NCBI GenBank assembly: GCA_944358265.1
Contig: CALVQR010000004.1
Coordinates: 1-55,595 of the forward strand
Direction: 5' to 3'
Origin: an uncultured Bacilli bacterium
GTDB lineage: Bacteria; Bacillota_I; Bacilli_A; RF39; UBA660
Length of the DNA: 55,595 bases
In this document: positions 55,427 through 55,595 of the stretch, piece by piece
How positions within the stretch are numbered: position 1 is the stretch's first letter
Layout: the number at the start of each line of letters is the position of its first letter
Notes under the pieces: generated by a model
Seen by the model: the letters and a program-made list of their open reading frames with translations, nothing else
What the model was told of the DNA's origin: nothing
Databases searched by the model: none
Position numbers and translations under genes: made by a program

Positions 55427-55450
55427 TTAACATCCACCTTCTTTATCCAT
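55427..55450 (-). CDS. possible 7-residue microORF (MDKEGGC)
   Basis: ATG 55450 stands eight bases after a strong GGGAGG SD; the ORF reads MDKEGGC and stops at TAA, which abuts the terminator. It lies 40 nt after ftsZ. Whether it is translated as a functional peptide, acts as a translational element, or is chance cannot be seen from sequence; the SD quality is the only argument. Confidence 0.3.
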   Translation of the reverse strand: MDKEGGC

Positions 55451-55490
55451 TATATTTTCCTCCCATTCTTTTATTAATAATATTATATGC

Positions 55491-55595
55491 TTATAAGCTT
55501 CTTCTATTTCTTAAAAATTCTGGAATATCGTACATATCATCATCAGAATCAGAATCATCATCAATCATATCAATTACTTGAGTACTCATTTTAGG
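55491..55595 (-). CDS. ftsZ: Cell division protein FtsZ, C-terminal end
   Basis: Only the last 34 codons are in the window, frame open to the edge. An acidic linker (IDDDSDSDDDMYDIP) leads to DIPEFLRNRRSL, the conserved C-terminal FtsZ tail that binds FtsA, SepF and other partners. The rest lies beyond the right edge. The gene reads leftward like most others and is followed by a 7-codon ORF and a terminator. Confidence 0.85.
   Translation of the reverse strand, partial: PKMSTQVIDMIDDDSDSDDDMYDIPEFLRNRRSL

Overview
The window is a very AT-rich stretch (by eye about three quarters A+T) from a low-GC, endospore-type Firmicute. HrcA/CIRCE heat-shock control, SpoIIGA–SigE, SigG, GerE, SpoIIIAH, a GerM-like protein and YlmC/YmxH place it in the Bacilli/Clostridia sphere. 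The extreme AT content and compact genes suggest an uncultured gut Bacilli lineage (RF39- or Erysipelotrichales-like), but that placement is inference. UGA is used as an ordinary stop. Most genes lie on the minus strand, and operon ends carry hairpin-plus-T terminators.

Layout, left to right. (1) 1–3.7 kb: three adjacent minus-strand genes for cytoplasmic-looking proteins built from an exact 34-residue (102-nt) repeat. They share N- and C-terminal caps and match no family I recognise; this is the most novel part of the window. (2) 3.8–12.6 kb: uvrC, a short YigZ protein, and the heat-shock operon hrcA-grpE-dnaK-pepF-dnaJ behind a half-degenerate CIRCE operator. (3) 12.6–20.8 kb: a small membrane protein, hemW, a HerA-type ATPase, sigE-spoIIGA, then fmt-rseP-cdsA-rnc. 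(4) 21–28 kb: yidD, a TroA-like lipoprotein lacking the usual His ligands, a CPBP protease, ymxH, a lysozyme-like gene interrupted by TAA, sigG, and an ABC ATPase–permease. (5) 28–38.3 kb, the accessory part: two small unknown proteins, pyk, a lipoprotein, a decayed PDDEXK (YhcG-like) nuclease, dnaE, rpmB, dedA, an ABC exporter, a broken serine recombinase and tRNA-Arg(UCU). (6) 38.3–46.3 kb: gerM-like, gerE, spoIIIAH, efp, ldh, rpmG, a class B PBP, a DUF2624-like gene, gmk, a second TAA-interrupted gene, rpmF and yceD. (7) 46.4–55.6 kb: tmcAL, holA, the infC-rpmI-rplT operon behind an attenuating leader, then rlmN-prpC-prkC-rsgA-rpe, and the 3' end of ftsZ followed by a 7-codon ORF.

How it fits together: this is mostly core housekeeping (protein folding, ribosomal proteins, DNA polymerase subunits, lipid and wall synthesis, PASTA-kinase signalling) interleaved with dispersed sporulation regulators. 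SpoIIGA would process pro-SigE in the mother cell, SigG acts in the forespore, GerE acts late in the mother cell, and SpoIIIAH belongs to the channel between the two cells. Decayed genes cluster at 30.9–31.3, 37.5–38.1, 23.6–24.5 and 44.9–45.5 kb, a sign of ongoing gene loss. Several starts were moved from the longest ORF because an apparent upstream GTG lies inside the Shine-Dalgarno sequence. Two genes (infC and probably yidD) appear to start with AUA, and spoIIGA lacks a canonical start at its conserved N-terminus.
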